Assembly (NCBI GenBank): GCA_023079485.1
Contig: CM041090.1
Location: 7,748,519 to 7,812,518 of the forward strand
DNA length: 64,000 nt
Direction of reading: 5' to 3'
DNA from: Archilochus colubris
Taxonomy: Eukaryota > Chordata > Aves > Apodiformes > Trochilidae
This document shows positions 24,149 to 35,840 of the stretch, piece after piece (the first letter of the stretch is position 1; every line of letters begins with the position of its first letter). The position numbers and the translations under genes are program-made. The notes below the pieces were generated by a model that saw only the letters and a list, made by a program, of their open reading frames with translations, was not told where the DNA came from and did no database searches.

Positions 24149-26702
24149 ACCCAAAATCCTAAAACCAAGAAAAACATAAACCACCCTACACCTCAAGCAG
24201 TTATCAACTTAAAAGTTTTTTTTGTTTGGTTTTTATTAAGTGTTTATATTTCCTTTACCTTTCACATACCCAAGTTATTTTTCATACTAGGGGCTTCAAA
24301 CAATGTAGTAAATTTTGGGTACCACAAGTATACAGTTATCTGTTTTATAGATGACCACAGTTGGGATTATGAAGAAGCTATAAATCCATCTCCCTTGGGT
24401 GAAATTCCCTCTTTCCAATGAGTTTATTGAAGGAACACAGTTGGCTAAAGCTCCCACTGTCTACTGCTAAAGACTGGTGATCTACCAGAACTTCCATTCA
24501 GACAGAAAGAGAAGCTGCCCTTTTAAATGGGACCTGGCAAGAAATACTGGAACTTCCACAATTCCTGACCTTAAAAATACCATTTAAAAATTGCATGGAC
24601 TCATTCAGCTGACTTCATTGGCTTGTGTTTCTGAGACTTGTCTCAGTTTTAATGAAACACTTGCCCCACTTTTAATGAACTGGCTGTCCAATGAGCATGT
24701 GATGGACCAGGTAGTCTGGAAGCCTTGCCCAGCTCATTTGGATTTAAGACAAGTTGAGAGAGGAATCTGTTCTTCAGTGCTGGCAGTAAAAAAAGAGCAC
24801 ACAGTGGAATCTGCAGTTAACTTTTCTGAAAACACATGATTTTTCTTTTATGGTTTTTATATGATAAATTGTAATAGCCAAAAGCAGGAACCACTTATGT
24901 GAGGGGCTGATCTGCAGAGAAATACAGCCATACCACACATGCAGTTCCTGACTGCTGTGGGAGAAAGGGACACAGCAGAGTTTGCTTAATTAATTGGTGA
25001 TATTGAAGATAATCACTGACACTACTGAAACTTTGCCAAGATTGTGCTCATCCTTCCTCCCTCTACACAGAATACAAATTCACTGAATCCTATGAAATTA
25101 GGCATAAGCATAGAAACCAGCTACCTGAAGATTAGCGATTGACTGGGAGGAGACAATTAACTCCACCTGCTCCTTAATCCTCACAGAATTTGTTACAGTC
25201 AAGTGAATGCTGTTACAAAATTCACAATCAATTTATATTATAAAATTTTTGTTTTCTTGCACTTCCTACACTATGTCTAGTTAGCATGTATGAAAATAGT
25301 GACACTTACTTTTAGCTGCATTCAATATCAGCCAAAACCTTGTTTCTTAACAGACTAAACCAAACGATGCCACCATAACTCCATAATACATTTCATGCCA
25401 ATAAATCCCTAAGTTCTTTGTTTACAATAAGCTCTACCCTGTACTTTACGTAATAGTTTCATCTTACACCTAATTAAACTGAAGAGGGATTTGAAGAGCT
25501 AAAACCTGTGCAAAGTACCAGGATTCTAAATTGCTGTTTTTACATAGATTCCCAGGTTTTTCATTTACTTTTCAATGGTAAATATCTTACACATGGCAGA
25601 GAAGTAAACATAAACATGTCTAAAAATTGTGCTAGTATGACAGGAGACATTTAATGTTACTCAACTAAAATGAATCTTCACAACGTACAGAGTGGTCTGT
25701 CTATGTGAATTTCTACCATCTAAATTTAAGTAGTGATTCCCACCCCCAGTTTTCATTAACATTTCCTTTCTTTACTTTGCTTAAGTCTCCAGGAAAAATT
25801 AATTAAAGTAACTGAATGACAAAAGTCAAGCTAATAGTTCTAAGGAACCCAAATTTTAAAAAGCAGTTCAATGTCAAGGCGTTTTGTCACTCAAGAAGTT
25901 GATAATTCTTCTGATTTTGAGTGACTTTCCCAGCACTGCCCTTCAACCTCAGCAGTGATATGAGCATTATTGGGGAAAGCATGGTATTGGTTTTGTATAT
26001 AATTTGTATTTATTTCCTTGTTTCCTTTTTTCATAATTAGTGTTTCATTAAAGCTGCTTAGCTTAGTTTCCAACCCACAAGTCTCTCTCCCTTATTCGTT
26101 CTTCTTTCCTTTTCTGGGAAGGAAGAAGGGTTCATTCACTTGCCAGATCAATGCTAAAGCTTGACACCATCAAATGCAGTTGATCCAAACTAACTGCTCT
26201 TCTTTCCCCTTTTAATACTCTAAATAAAAACCTGTATTGCCTCACTCCACATTAATTTAAAACTTTCATTTTAAAAGAGATAGGTTTTTGTGTATGTAAA
26301 GTCTGCCAGCTCAAAACCCACTTGTGATTTACTTTCCAGAAATCTCCCCAGCAAAGGACAATTCATTTACATTTCACTCCTTCAGATGCTTGTTGAGTAA
26401 GCATCATACCTGGATTAAATCAGTCCTTTTCATTTGTTTGGCAGTTAGTAATGCAAGAAACCAAAACCTCTTCCAGTTGACTGAATTCCCTCAATAGGAG
26501 AGCTGGCATTTCCTCACACAACTCCATTTAAGTGGAACAATAACAATATCAGGTTCCCTTCTAACAATAGATCCAGTGTTATTTGGCATTACTGTCAAAT
26601 GTCTCAAGATGAAGACAAACACAAATTCATGGAGATTTCCTGAGAATGTTTTCTTACTCAGAATAAGAATTTATTCAAGAATAAAGAAGTGCTTTTATTG
26701 AG

Positions 26703-26727
26703 TTTTTGTTTGTTTTGTTTTTTTTTT
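26703..26727 (+). repeat. T-rich low-complexity tract
   Basis: T runs interrupted by single G end in ten T. On the minus strand this could be a degenerate poly(A), but no element body is recognised beside it. Confidence 0.75.
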
Positions 26728-27106
26728 AATTATTGGTATTCCTAAAGACTAAAAGATCCTTTCAAACACTTCTATCCTTCAGCATTACTACCTTTCTACT
26801 ATCACATGCTTAAGGTCTGTTTTATCAATATTCATAGTTGTGGATACTGAAAAGGATAAATATTTCAGACAGCTTTGGCTAATAACTGAACTACAAGCAA
26901 AACACTTGAACTTGAGAATCATACTTTTCAAATCCTTGCATAGCCTTTGCTAGGAAGTTAATCCCAGCTTAATCCAAGAATTTGGTCTGATTTCAGCTAC
27001 TGGGTTGAGTACACTACTGTGTCTGAGCAATACCTGAGCCTTTATACACCAGCAATATGTACTCATGCTCCTCTTAGAGGGGAAGCTCTGAAAGAAAGCA
27101 GCCTCA

Positions 27107-27660
27107 TGGTCAGTAACACTACACAGCTGTACTGGATCTCTCTGGGATGGAGTTCATTCTCTTCATAGCAGTTCATTCAAGAGCTGTGCTTTAGAGTGGT
27201 GACCAAACCCTGTTCCTGACACACCAGCATCTAAGCCACTCCTGAACACCTCTTAGACACCATCAAGGCCTTCTCAGTTTCTCACTCTGTCACCCTTCTT
27301 AGGCTGCGAGGGGTCACAGCTGACTTGAATCAGCAGAAGAGATATTTTATACCACCTAACATAATGATCAGCCACAAAATGGGGTGGGGGAATGCTGGGG
27401 AAGGCAGGTGGGTGAGTTTTTCCAAAGTAGCCATTGCTTGGATACTGGCTGGCATCTGGCTGCTCGTGTTGACTGCCCTTGCATCCCTTGCTGGGGGAGA
27501 AAATAGGGGGGGTGTTTGTTGTGGTATTCCCCCTTCACTTAAATTGTCTTTATCTCGACCCATCTACTTTTACTTGCTTTTGCCCTTCCAGTTCTCTTCC
27601 CCGTCCCTCTGCAGAGGGAGTGAATGAGAGCTGACCATCCTGGGTAAACCCACAAAAACA
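27107..27660 (+). mobile_element. Solo LTR of an avian endogenous retrovirus (+)
   Basis: The segment follows, end to end, an LTR type common in neoavian birds. The left part contains 'CTCTCTGGGATGGAGTTCAT' (about 27137-27156) and 'TCTCTTCATAGCAGTTCA'. The middle contains 'GATATTTTATACCAC' (27342-27356). The U5 part contains 'GTCTTTATCTCGACCCAT' (27546-27563), 'CTTTTGCCCTTCCAGTTCTC' and a purine-rich stretch. The end is 'GGGTAAACCCACAAAAACA' near 27642-27660. It probably begins with TG near 27107 and ends with CA near 27660. No primer-binding site or viral gene follows, so it is a solo LTR left after recombination. It carries many substitutions and is old. From memory it resembles the TguLTR5 group; the family name is tentative. 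Confidence 0.75.
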
Positions 27661-30124
27661 GTGCAGGAAGCATAGAACTACCATTCAATGGTATTTTCTC
27701 TCCCAAAAGAGTATGCAAAGGTTGCTACTAATATCATGGATGCCCTGGTGAACAAGTATCTTTCTAAGTAATGATGCTGAACTGGCATTCTACAAGTCCC
27801 ATCCTCAACCAAGACAGCCCCATGCACAGTCCTAACACACAGGTGGGTCTATACACCCACTCTGCAAGAAGCTTCAATCCCAGTTCTTTCCCAGTCTCCC
27901 AGTGAACAGTCTGACCAAAGAGTCCTTCTCTAGGCTTGTCAGCAACTAACACAGTAATGGGGAAACAACCTTACTGAAAGAGAAAAACAGAATACTGGGC
28001 ACAGTCAACAGATGACATACAGTGCTCCTAGAGCAAGTTACAGCTTGGTGGCTTTACAATGTGCACAGGATGGCAGAAAGAGATGGTGCTGCATAAAATG
28101 GTTTGGTAAATGGCACTACATGATCTATCCTAAAAAGTAGGAAAGCTGAAGCACAGTTTCAGCTCTGACGTTTGCAGATAATACTGGGGAGGACAGCAGA
28201 GTTCTGAGGTAGTAAAATCATTCCGCTGCCTTTGGGCAAAGTGTTGTCACTGAACATGTTCTAACACACAGTAAATACGTATGAGTTTATCTCAAAATAG
28301 ACACTTCTGGATTATGCACATTATCAATATGTATTTAAAATACCAAAGCTGTGCAATCGAAAGGTAATGCTATTTAGAGGTGTCCAATATATGGCTTCTG
28401 CTAGTAGCACTGTGAAGCATAACTGGAGAAGAGTTTCAGTGCACTAAATGTTTCTATTTCTATCAATTCCCCTGTTAGCCCAAATACACTTAAAGTTTCT
28501 GCCAGAGGGTGAACAACTACAAAAAGGAGCATCTTAATATCCAGGAAGGATTCTCAGGACTCTGAGGGACAAGTTTGAGGAAAACAGTGCTTGCCACACC
28601 TACTACACCTGTTAGTCTCATTAACTTAATTTTTGAAGTATTTCTCCAAAGACAGTTGACAGCAAAACACGAGCCTTTCAAGGTAACAGAGTCTGCCATC
28701 CTACCAGCCAAAGACTCAACTGGCCAACCAAGAGGCAAATATTCCAAGTGCTGAAGTAACTGTTGCATGTTGCAGACGATTATTCTTTAATCTGTAAGTA
28801 TTTAGCATCATTGGGATTAACCAGTTAATAAGAGTGATGCCAGTGTCTCCAGAGACACTGGGACAAGGGCTGATTGTTCATATATAGGGAGAGACAGAAA
28901 TAATTTTAGCTCCTCATTCTTTCTTCTCAAACACAGAAGTAGCTGACAAGAAACTGAAGGGCATGAGTGAATTATAATTGACAAAATCACCAAAGCAGAA
29001 ATCACCTGCAAAAACCATGTTGTACAGAAAAATAATAGCAATCTGGCTACAAGACACTTCATCATCAGGGTGTTATTGCCTTCTGATGCACAAGGAGAAG
29101 CTGAAGGGAGATGAGTGTATTGCCAGTGAAGTGGAGATCTGAGCACCACAATCAACCTTTTGGGTAGAGGCCAAAGATTGCTGCAATATCACCCACTGAG
29201 GAAACAGAGGAAAACAAAACCAAAACAGCCATGGGCAACATGAGTGCAGCTGAAACCCATCTTCCCCATAAATCCTCTTCTGAATTAAACTAATTCTAAC
29301 TGTAGGATCTGGACTTTGGTGAAAAACTGAGATACTGCCTTTTGCTAAATTACAATGAATAGTTACTTTTCTGTGGTTCTTCAAAACCACTCCATTTTAC
29401 CCCAGTAATGAGTATAAAGCTCCTCACAGTTGCAAATACTTACATTTGTCTCTTCACAACTTAAAGCTTTGTGAAACTTTATTAGACAGACTTTTCACTC
29501 CTTAGCAGTTCATTTAGCACAACCACATTGCCTGGAATCTCAACGGAGTGCAGCTCACTATTTGCTATACCAAACTTCATCAAATCTGATGCTGAGGTTT
29601 GCAATCACAGTAAGACAAAAAGAGTGTTTCTGCATGTTGTTACTCCTTTCCTTTTAAAGGCAAAATTACATGCTTAAATGTTATCTCTCTCACAATGAGA
29701 TCTTTTGTTGTTTGAAACACACACGACAGGGAAAAAAAAATAAGGTCCCAAGTCTTAGCAGTTGCTACTCAGCATTGTTCCATTTCCTTCAAGCAAGTTT
29801 GAGTAATTTATATTAATATACCAACAGAGGAGGTAGAAGGAAATCAGCAAACAAACAAAACTGTTAGAAACCAGATCAAAATCTGTATTTATCTCATGCT
29901 GACCCCTATTTCTAAAGCCAAGATCTAGGAGTGCTTCATAAGATCAACAACAATAAGCTTAGCTCAACAACAACTGAATATGAGAGGCTGCTTGTGCCAG
30001 GGTTTGTTGCTCTTCACATCTGCTGAATAATAAAATATATCCTTGAGACAAAATACATGCTTTGAGGTTGAGGAACATCAGCCAAAAACCTAATTTTCAA
30101 GCAAAGATTAGCAGCACAGCTTGT

Positions 30125-30150
30125 AAAAAAAAAAAAAACAAACACAAAAA
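30125..30150 (+). repeat. A-rich low-complexity tract
   Basis: A run of about 14 A is followed by AC-rich sequence. No retroelement body is recognised upstream. Confidence 0.8.
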
Positions 30151-31650
30151 ACCTACAAAAACCACACTGGCTCAGCTACAAGTCTCCATACATGTGACTC
30201 CTAATAAAGAATGTTATCCTTGCACTGCTGGACAGCCGATGTTTCAAACAGTTGCCATTTGAACCAAGAAAACAACATTGATGGATGTTTGTTATTTTAA
30301 ACTCCTACCAGGCACCCCAAGCTACACAAAAGGAGCAGTAAAGGTATTTTTCATATTTATTTAATTTAACCTTTTATTCCAGAAACAGGTAACTTATCAA
30401 GAGAGTCCAAAGGAAGCAGAAAATATAGCAAACTTCCAGCAATTTACTAACACTGTGTAAAGGTGCCTGAACAGATTTGTTCCATCACCAGGCTGTTTTG
30501 AGCCTTGTTAATTAATTTATATGTAAATTTCAAAGCATGAAGTCTGAAGTATTCAATGCAAGGAAGGATGTCTGGTAAAAATAGGTAGTGGGCACCCACA
30601 GAAAGGTAGTAGCCTCCTAGCCAGGCTTTTATAAAGCATGGAGGGCTAAAACAAATCACATGAAAAGGCTAAAGAGTCTTTGTCCAGCCTCCCCCTAGCC
30701 TACCAGGAGCAGCATTTTCCAGAAAAGTGCTAATGCATCATAACAGATGAGCTGGAAACAGCACAGTGTGTTACAAGTTCCAACAGGCATCAAACATACA
30801 ACAAATGCTTCCATGTTGTGAAAGCTATTTTACTCATCTTCACTTCCTAACCCATACAGAGACCAAAGCAAATCAACACTGAAGTACTGAATAAAACAGA
30901 GTTTGAGTGGGACAGTTCATAAAAGAAAAACCAAGGAATGTTTCAACAGAAAAAAAAAATACCTTTTGGCTTTAAAATCTCTGTAATAATACCAAAAATG
31001 GTATAAAGCAAGAGAAACATTTCAACCTGTAGAGTCAAAGGTATATGTTAGGTCAAAGATACCTATGTTATGAGATGATTGAGCACAAATACAAAGAGAA
31101 AAGTCACACTAATATGGATGGCTCTCCCTCCCATTCTCATATTTTAAGCAGGAACACCAAAAAGGCAGCTGCCATTAGTCAAATTGTTCATGGCTTAGTT
31201 GCCTCACGGCTTCTACTGCTGCACATGCAGAGTTGAGCCCATTTAGAAATGGGGGTCAGGACATGCTCACCTCTGAAAAATATTACAGTATGTCAAAACC
31301 AAAAAAATTTCATATTAGACAAAAATTCAAAAGTGCCATCATGGAAAGAGATTATTGACATCACTGACAGGGGCACGTACAGCAACATCAGAATGTTTTC
31401 AAACACAAAGCAGAAGAAAAAAACCTGGAAGCTTTGGGTGAGAAAGTCTTTTTTCCAGCTACAGTTACAGGATCCAAAGGGGTCTGAGACAATAAAACAA
31501 ATACTCATTTTGCTTCACCCTGGAAATTCAGAGTTCAAATGAAATGGAGACAGTTGAAATGGCACTTTGTGCTTCTCTTACAGAGGGTAGCAAATTTATG
31601 CTGTTGTTAAGCAGGCAGATATAATCCTTGCTTCATAGCAGAGACCTGCT

Positions 31651-31751
31651 GTGACTTGCCTATATTAAGAACTAGGTCTACGACAAAGGCAGGAACAGAT
31701 TTCAAACCCCATGACTTCGACTCTTAGACTGTCATTCCAAGGCTACCCTAC
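31651..31751 (-). repeat. MIR/amniote-SINE-like relic (-)
   Basis: The + strand reads 'GTGACTTGCCTATATTAAGA' (31651-31670), then an 'AGGCAGGAACAGATTTCAAA' block (31688-31707), 'CCCCATGACTTCGACTC' and a 'CCAAGGCTACCCTAC' end. This matches the reverse complement of the MIR-type SINE 5' half: the reversed core 'GTGACTTGCCCAAGGTCAC', the reversed B-box region 'GGNATTGAACCCAGG', and 'CCCTAACCACTGGACCAC'. Divergence is high, as expected for elements older than the radiation of birds. An A/C-rich C13 run follows 36 bp later. Confidence 0.65.
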
Positions 31752-31786
31752 TCACTGTAAAGCTGGCTAATTAGCTGTGGAATCCT

Positions 31787-31799
31787 CCCCCCCCCCCCC
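31787..31799 (+). repeat. C13 homopolymer
   Basis: Thirteen consecutive C are preceded by CCT. It is one nucleotide class short of a full four-tract i-motif/G-quadruplex pattern, and is likely length-polymorphic. Confidence 0.9.
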
Positions 31800-34700
31800 A
31801 GATTGCTGTTATGAGATGATACCTAAATTTACCTCTAATCAAAGATTCAAGGAACTGAGAGAGTCTTAATGAGGCAGATATTTCATTGTTTGTAGCACAT
31901 GTGTAGGCAGGAAACATTAACAGTCTTAATGAAAAACAAGCAAACAACAATGCACAGTTTTTTCAACAAAAAGCAAGGAAGCATCTGGCTATCAACAGCA
32001 CAGCCACTGCAGGAAGAGGCAATGTTGCACTGCTGATATGCATGATTAACACTACGTTGCTTGTTCTTGATCCTATTCTGTGATACTTTAAAAAAAACCT
32101 GTCGTTTGCTTGACCTTTCTGAAGGACACTTTTGATGAAAACCATACACAAAGGCTTACTTCATATGCTTATGTTTATAATCACATACACAAAACAACCC
32201 GTTGAATTTAAATAATCAACCTAAAAGATTATTTATCATGCCTTCTTATTTGTGTAATGCTTACTGAGAAGCACTTAACTGGAGTATGGAAGTCCCCTAT
32301 ACTTGGACTTAAAAGAAAACCAGTAATGTGGTAATGAAAAGAAAGGGTTACAGCAGCAAGGTTACAGTCCAGTATAATGGAGGTTGGTGCTTGAACTGTA
32401 AAGGCAGAGGAATATGTTAAATCCTGCCTAAAGATAGCCAACAAAGCCATTTTTACAATCTTAAAATATGCCATTTCTTGTCTGTCCAAAGGCCTTTAGA
32501 AAGTCAGTAACAGGCAGACTCTCTTGATCCTCTTCTATCCTGCCCTGGAATAAAAAGAAAAACCTAATCCTGGCAGCATGAGCTCAAGCACTCCCCAGCA
32601 TTCAGCACAGGCCCTCAGCAGCACCAACACCACCTGTTACTCAGACACACTCACATACAGCAGCCTCTGAGCCCTTCTGTACTCTCAAGAGCTTTAGGAT
32701 AAACACAGTGTTACCCAACCTGACAGTATATTTTAAATTATTCTTAGCGTATGTATTTTTTCTGAAACCATGAAAAGTCTGTCCTTCCAGATGATTAAAG
32801 AATTCTGGATGGCATAAGGAGACACATGTTGCGTATTTCTATGGTACAGTTACAGCACATGTAGGAGAACTTTGCTATTTAACCGAGTCCAGGAAGGACT
32901 GCAGCTTGATTGCTGCAAGGGCCAGCACCCCAGCACATACATTGGGTTTCTGCTGCAATATGATATCCACAATGTCAACTGAATTAATTTCATTGTGGTA
33001 GAACAGCAGCAAATTAGAAATACAAGGTTTGAAAGTAATAGGTTTCTTCTGTTTACTATCAAGAATTCTTTCAAAAAGTCATTCACCATACAAGTAGACA
33101 GTCTATTATTCCCATTTGACAGAGTATTTTATTGTTGGTAGGACTGGATTATTTTCTATTCATTACTCTCCTCAGGTAGCCCCCACCTCTCTGAATATAC
33201 TGAGTGTTTTACAGTCTAGTATAACAGACCAATATATAAAGCAGTCAGATTCTAAGGTTCAATAAGAGAAACTCAGCTGATGCAACAGAGCAACTGTTGC
33301 CAAAAATAAGTCCTGTATTCCCTCCTCCTCTTAGCATTCCCCTTTCCAGCCACACATTCCTGATGCTTTCCTTCTATCAGCTCCAGTATTCATGCGATCC
33401 TTCAGTGACTCACTTCACTGGCAGAAAACTAATCTATCCGTAACAAGCTTTCTGCAAGTTGGTAACCTCAATCAACTCACCAAGGGAGCAGATTAACATC
33501 AGAACAAGTGAGGGAGGAAAAAGAAGCAGGACTACTCCCAGAAGCAAGAAAATGCTGATTTGGCTTGGTTGCCTCTTCAAATCTGATCTTTAATTTCTCA
33601 TGAACATCAGAGAGCAGAACACAGCTTTCGTAATAAGTTATTAAGTTATTAATGTATTTTGTTACCTAAAAGGATTCTATCCAATATCAGAACTCAGGCA
33701 GAGATTCTGACAATGTCTTAGATTGTCAGCATCGTTATTAGCTCTATCAATATAAGAAGAATGGCATATATTTATGATCTGAAACACTCATGTCACGGAG
33801 TCATTTATTTGTTCTGCAAGTAGCACGAGTGAAGCTGATAGAACTACTCTGAGAACATGATATTGCTTTATGGAAAGGTGGTAGAATCTGGTCTCAATGT
33901 AAAACGTGGATTCAAAAGTCACCTCTCTCTAATGCAGCTGGTATTTAATCTTGTCTGTGTAAGTCACAGAACTGTAGACTTATAGTGTCTCCATACAGAG
34001 AATGCAGAGAAGGCAGAACTGCTTACTAATCTGTAGATATTTTGCATGCTAGTTTTCTTACAGGGTCTGTAGCTTAACTATAATGAATTTATCTTCAGGA
34101 TAAACTAATCTATAATTGTTCATCATGGCTCCTGATGCCTCATCACTCAGTTTGGTTAACAACACATTATTTAAATTAATACCTTGTCTTGCAGCATACT
34201 TTCATCAGCATCACTTTTCCCATGAGAAATTGATTTGCCTTCCCACTTGTACGTTAAGAACAACGGGGTAAGAAGTCATTGTTGCAAAGTAACATTTATG
34301 CTTATATATGTAAAACACATAACTCCCATTAGTAAAAACAGTTATCAATGCTGCAAGCATGACTTACAAGTCTTTCTCATGCTGTTATTTAATTTCAGGG
34401 AAAGCAAAAAAAGTATACCAAAAAGCTGTATTGTTATTCATAGAGAGAGTTGGTTATCCTATGTATAACCAGATCACACTATGCTAAAAAAAATTTTTTT
34501 GTGCTCTCTGGAACATGGAAACATTAATTCTGTCCTTTCATAAGGACCTAGACCTTGATTTTTTAACAGGACTCCATTTCCTGGCCCCTCCCCTCAAATT
34601 TTCTAAGAAACTGGATAAAATTTCATCAGCTGGAAGCTTCTTTCTGAACTCTAAATACCTTCCATTTCCCAGGGGGTGGATACAGCATGTCAGCTCTGCT

Positions 34701-35679
34701 CACTCTGTGTGGGTACTGCCAGAGGGTTCCACAAGCACAAGCATCCAAGTAAATTACTAAGGAGCTGGCAAAACCCTTTTGGTTTAAGCCTTTAAAAAGT
34801 TAACTTGATATTTCAAGTAAAGATACAAAAAGGAACACCTACAGCCTTTGAGAGTTACTACACACTCAGGTACACCAGTGAGTTTTGGGCAGTGAGTAGC
34901 ACCCCTTTCACATTGGAAGCTCTGAGGCAAGAGCTCCAGGTACTTCATTCCATTACACATGAAGCATTTGAGCTCTCCTTAGCTCCCAAGCTACATGCAC
35001 ACGGCTCCCAAGGTGTAAATCATTCCTCACTAGAAGAAGCACCAACAGAAGGTTGTATCAATATCATCAGTATGCCAAGAATAATAGTTTAGACTTGCGT
35101 TCATATGGGGACATTCAGAGAAACCAAAGGGGGTAATCTATTGACAAAATACCAGTCCATTCTTGCACCAAGATGAAGAAATTAGGATTCCAGCACCGGC
35201 AGGAAAAACAAATACTACAATCTCAGGATTAATGTGATCTTAGGTTAAAAAATAAATAATTTTTTCAAACAACAGCAACAACAAAAATGCCAAAAAACAT
35301 TCAAGCACATACAGTACCCCAAGTAAAGTAATCCTTTGTGTTAGGATAACAAACTGCTGCTTCTTTAACCTACACACTGTTCCCAAAGCAGAATTCAGTT
35401 TGACTTTGTTAAAGCTTCCACCTTGTGACAGGAAAACAGTGGCTTTCCCCACACTTTCACCATAGCTTGACTTCTGAAATATGCAGAGCTCCTTCAGTCA
35501 GCAAAGAAGGGGTTCTACTCTTCTTCCAGAACTACCCTATGTTACACAATGAAGTATGAGCTGCAGCAGAGATCTGAAAATTCAAGGTCTGAATTTCTCA
35601 TGGTCTTGTGCAAATACATCTTCCTTAGGTGCAACACTGGGAGCTACAGACTGCCCGTGTGCTGATGGCAGGAAATCTG

Positions 35680-35840
35680 CAGTCAGGTCCCCCAGGTTTC
35701 ATTTTAGGCAGCTTCTGATTTGCTATGTGATACTAGGCAAGTCGCTTCTCATTATTTATTTATAAGTTACATCTAATTATCTAGAAGGCCTAATTAGCTC
35801 ATCTGCAAAGTGATTTGAAATGTACAGATGAAAGAGTGTA
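35680..35840 (+). repeat. MIR/amniote-SINE-like relic (+)
   Basis: Recognisable pieces occur in the SINE order. First comes 'TGATTTGCTATGTGATACTA' then 'GGCAAGTCGCTTCTC' (about 35716-35750), matching the MIR core 'GACTTGCTGTGTGACCTTGG' then 'GCAAGTCACTTC'. Next is 'AGCTCATCTGCAAAGTGA' (about 35796-35813), matching 'CCTCATCTGTAAAATG'. Last is 'TTTGAAATGTACAGATGAAA' (35814-35833), matching the 3' tail 'TTTGAGATCTACAGATGAAA'. The segment between the core and the tail seems shortened by deletion. The match is by eye but spans several independent blocks in the right order. Confidence 0.65.

Larger units (their letters stand above)
17241..27106. other. Unique AT-rich non-coding DNA
   Basis: About 10 kb without a recognisable gene. 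It contains A-rich tracts (18465-18501 and an A/C-rich patch at 21749-21811), a TA/CA microsatellite (21523-21564), a weak MIR-like relic (19445-19520), a triple short tandem repeat (24105-24148) and a T-rich run (26703-26727). The largest open frame, 22237-22575 (+, 112 codons), has no recognisable domain and no splice-site or codon pattern that would mark it as an exon. Confidence 0.55.

Noticed and set aside
29890..29960. Possible reversed SINE tail (CAAGATCTAGGAGTGCTTCA)
   Set aside because: Only one weak block; no core or B-box part could be placed next to it.
33100..33135. ATTATTCCCATTTGACAGA, resembling the reversed MIR core
   Set aside because: A single 19-bp block without other parts in order. 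Could be chance.
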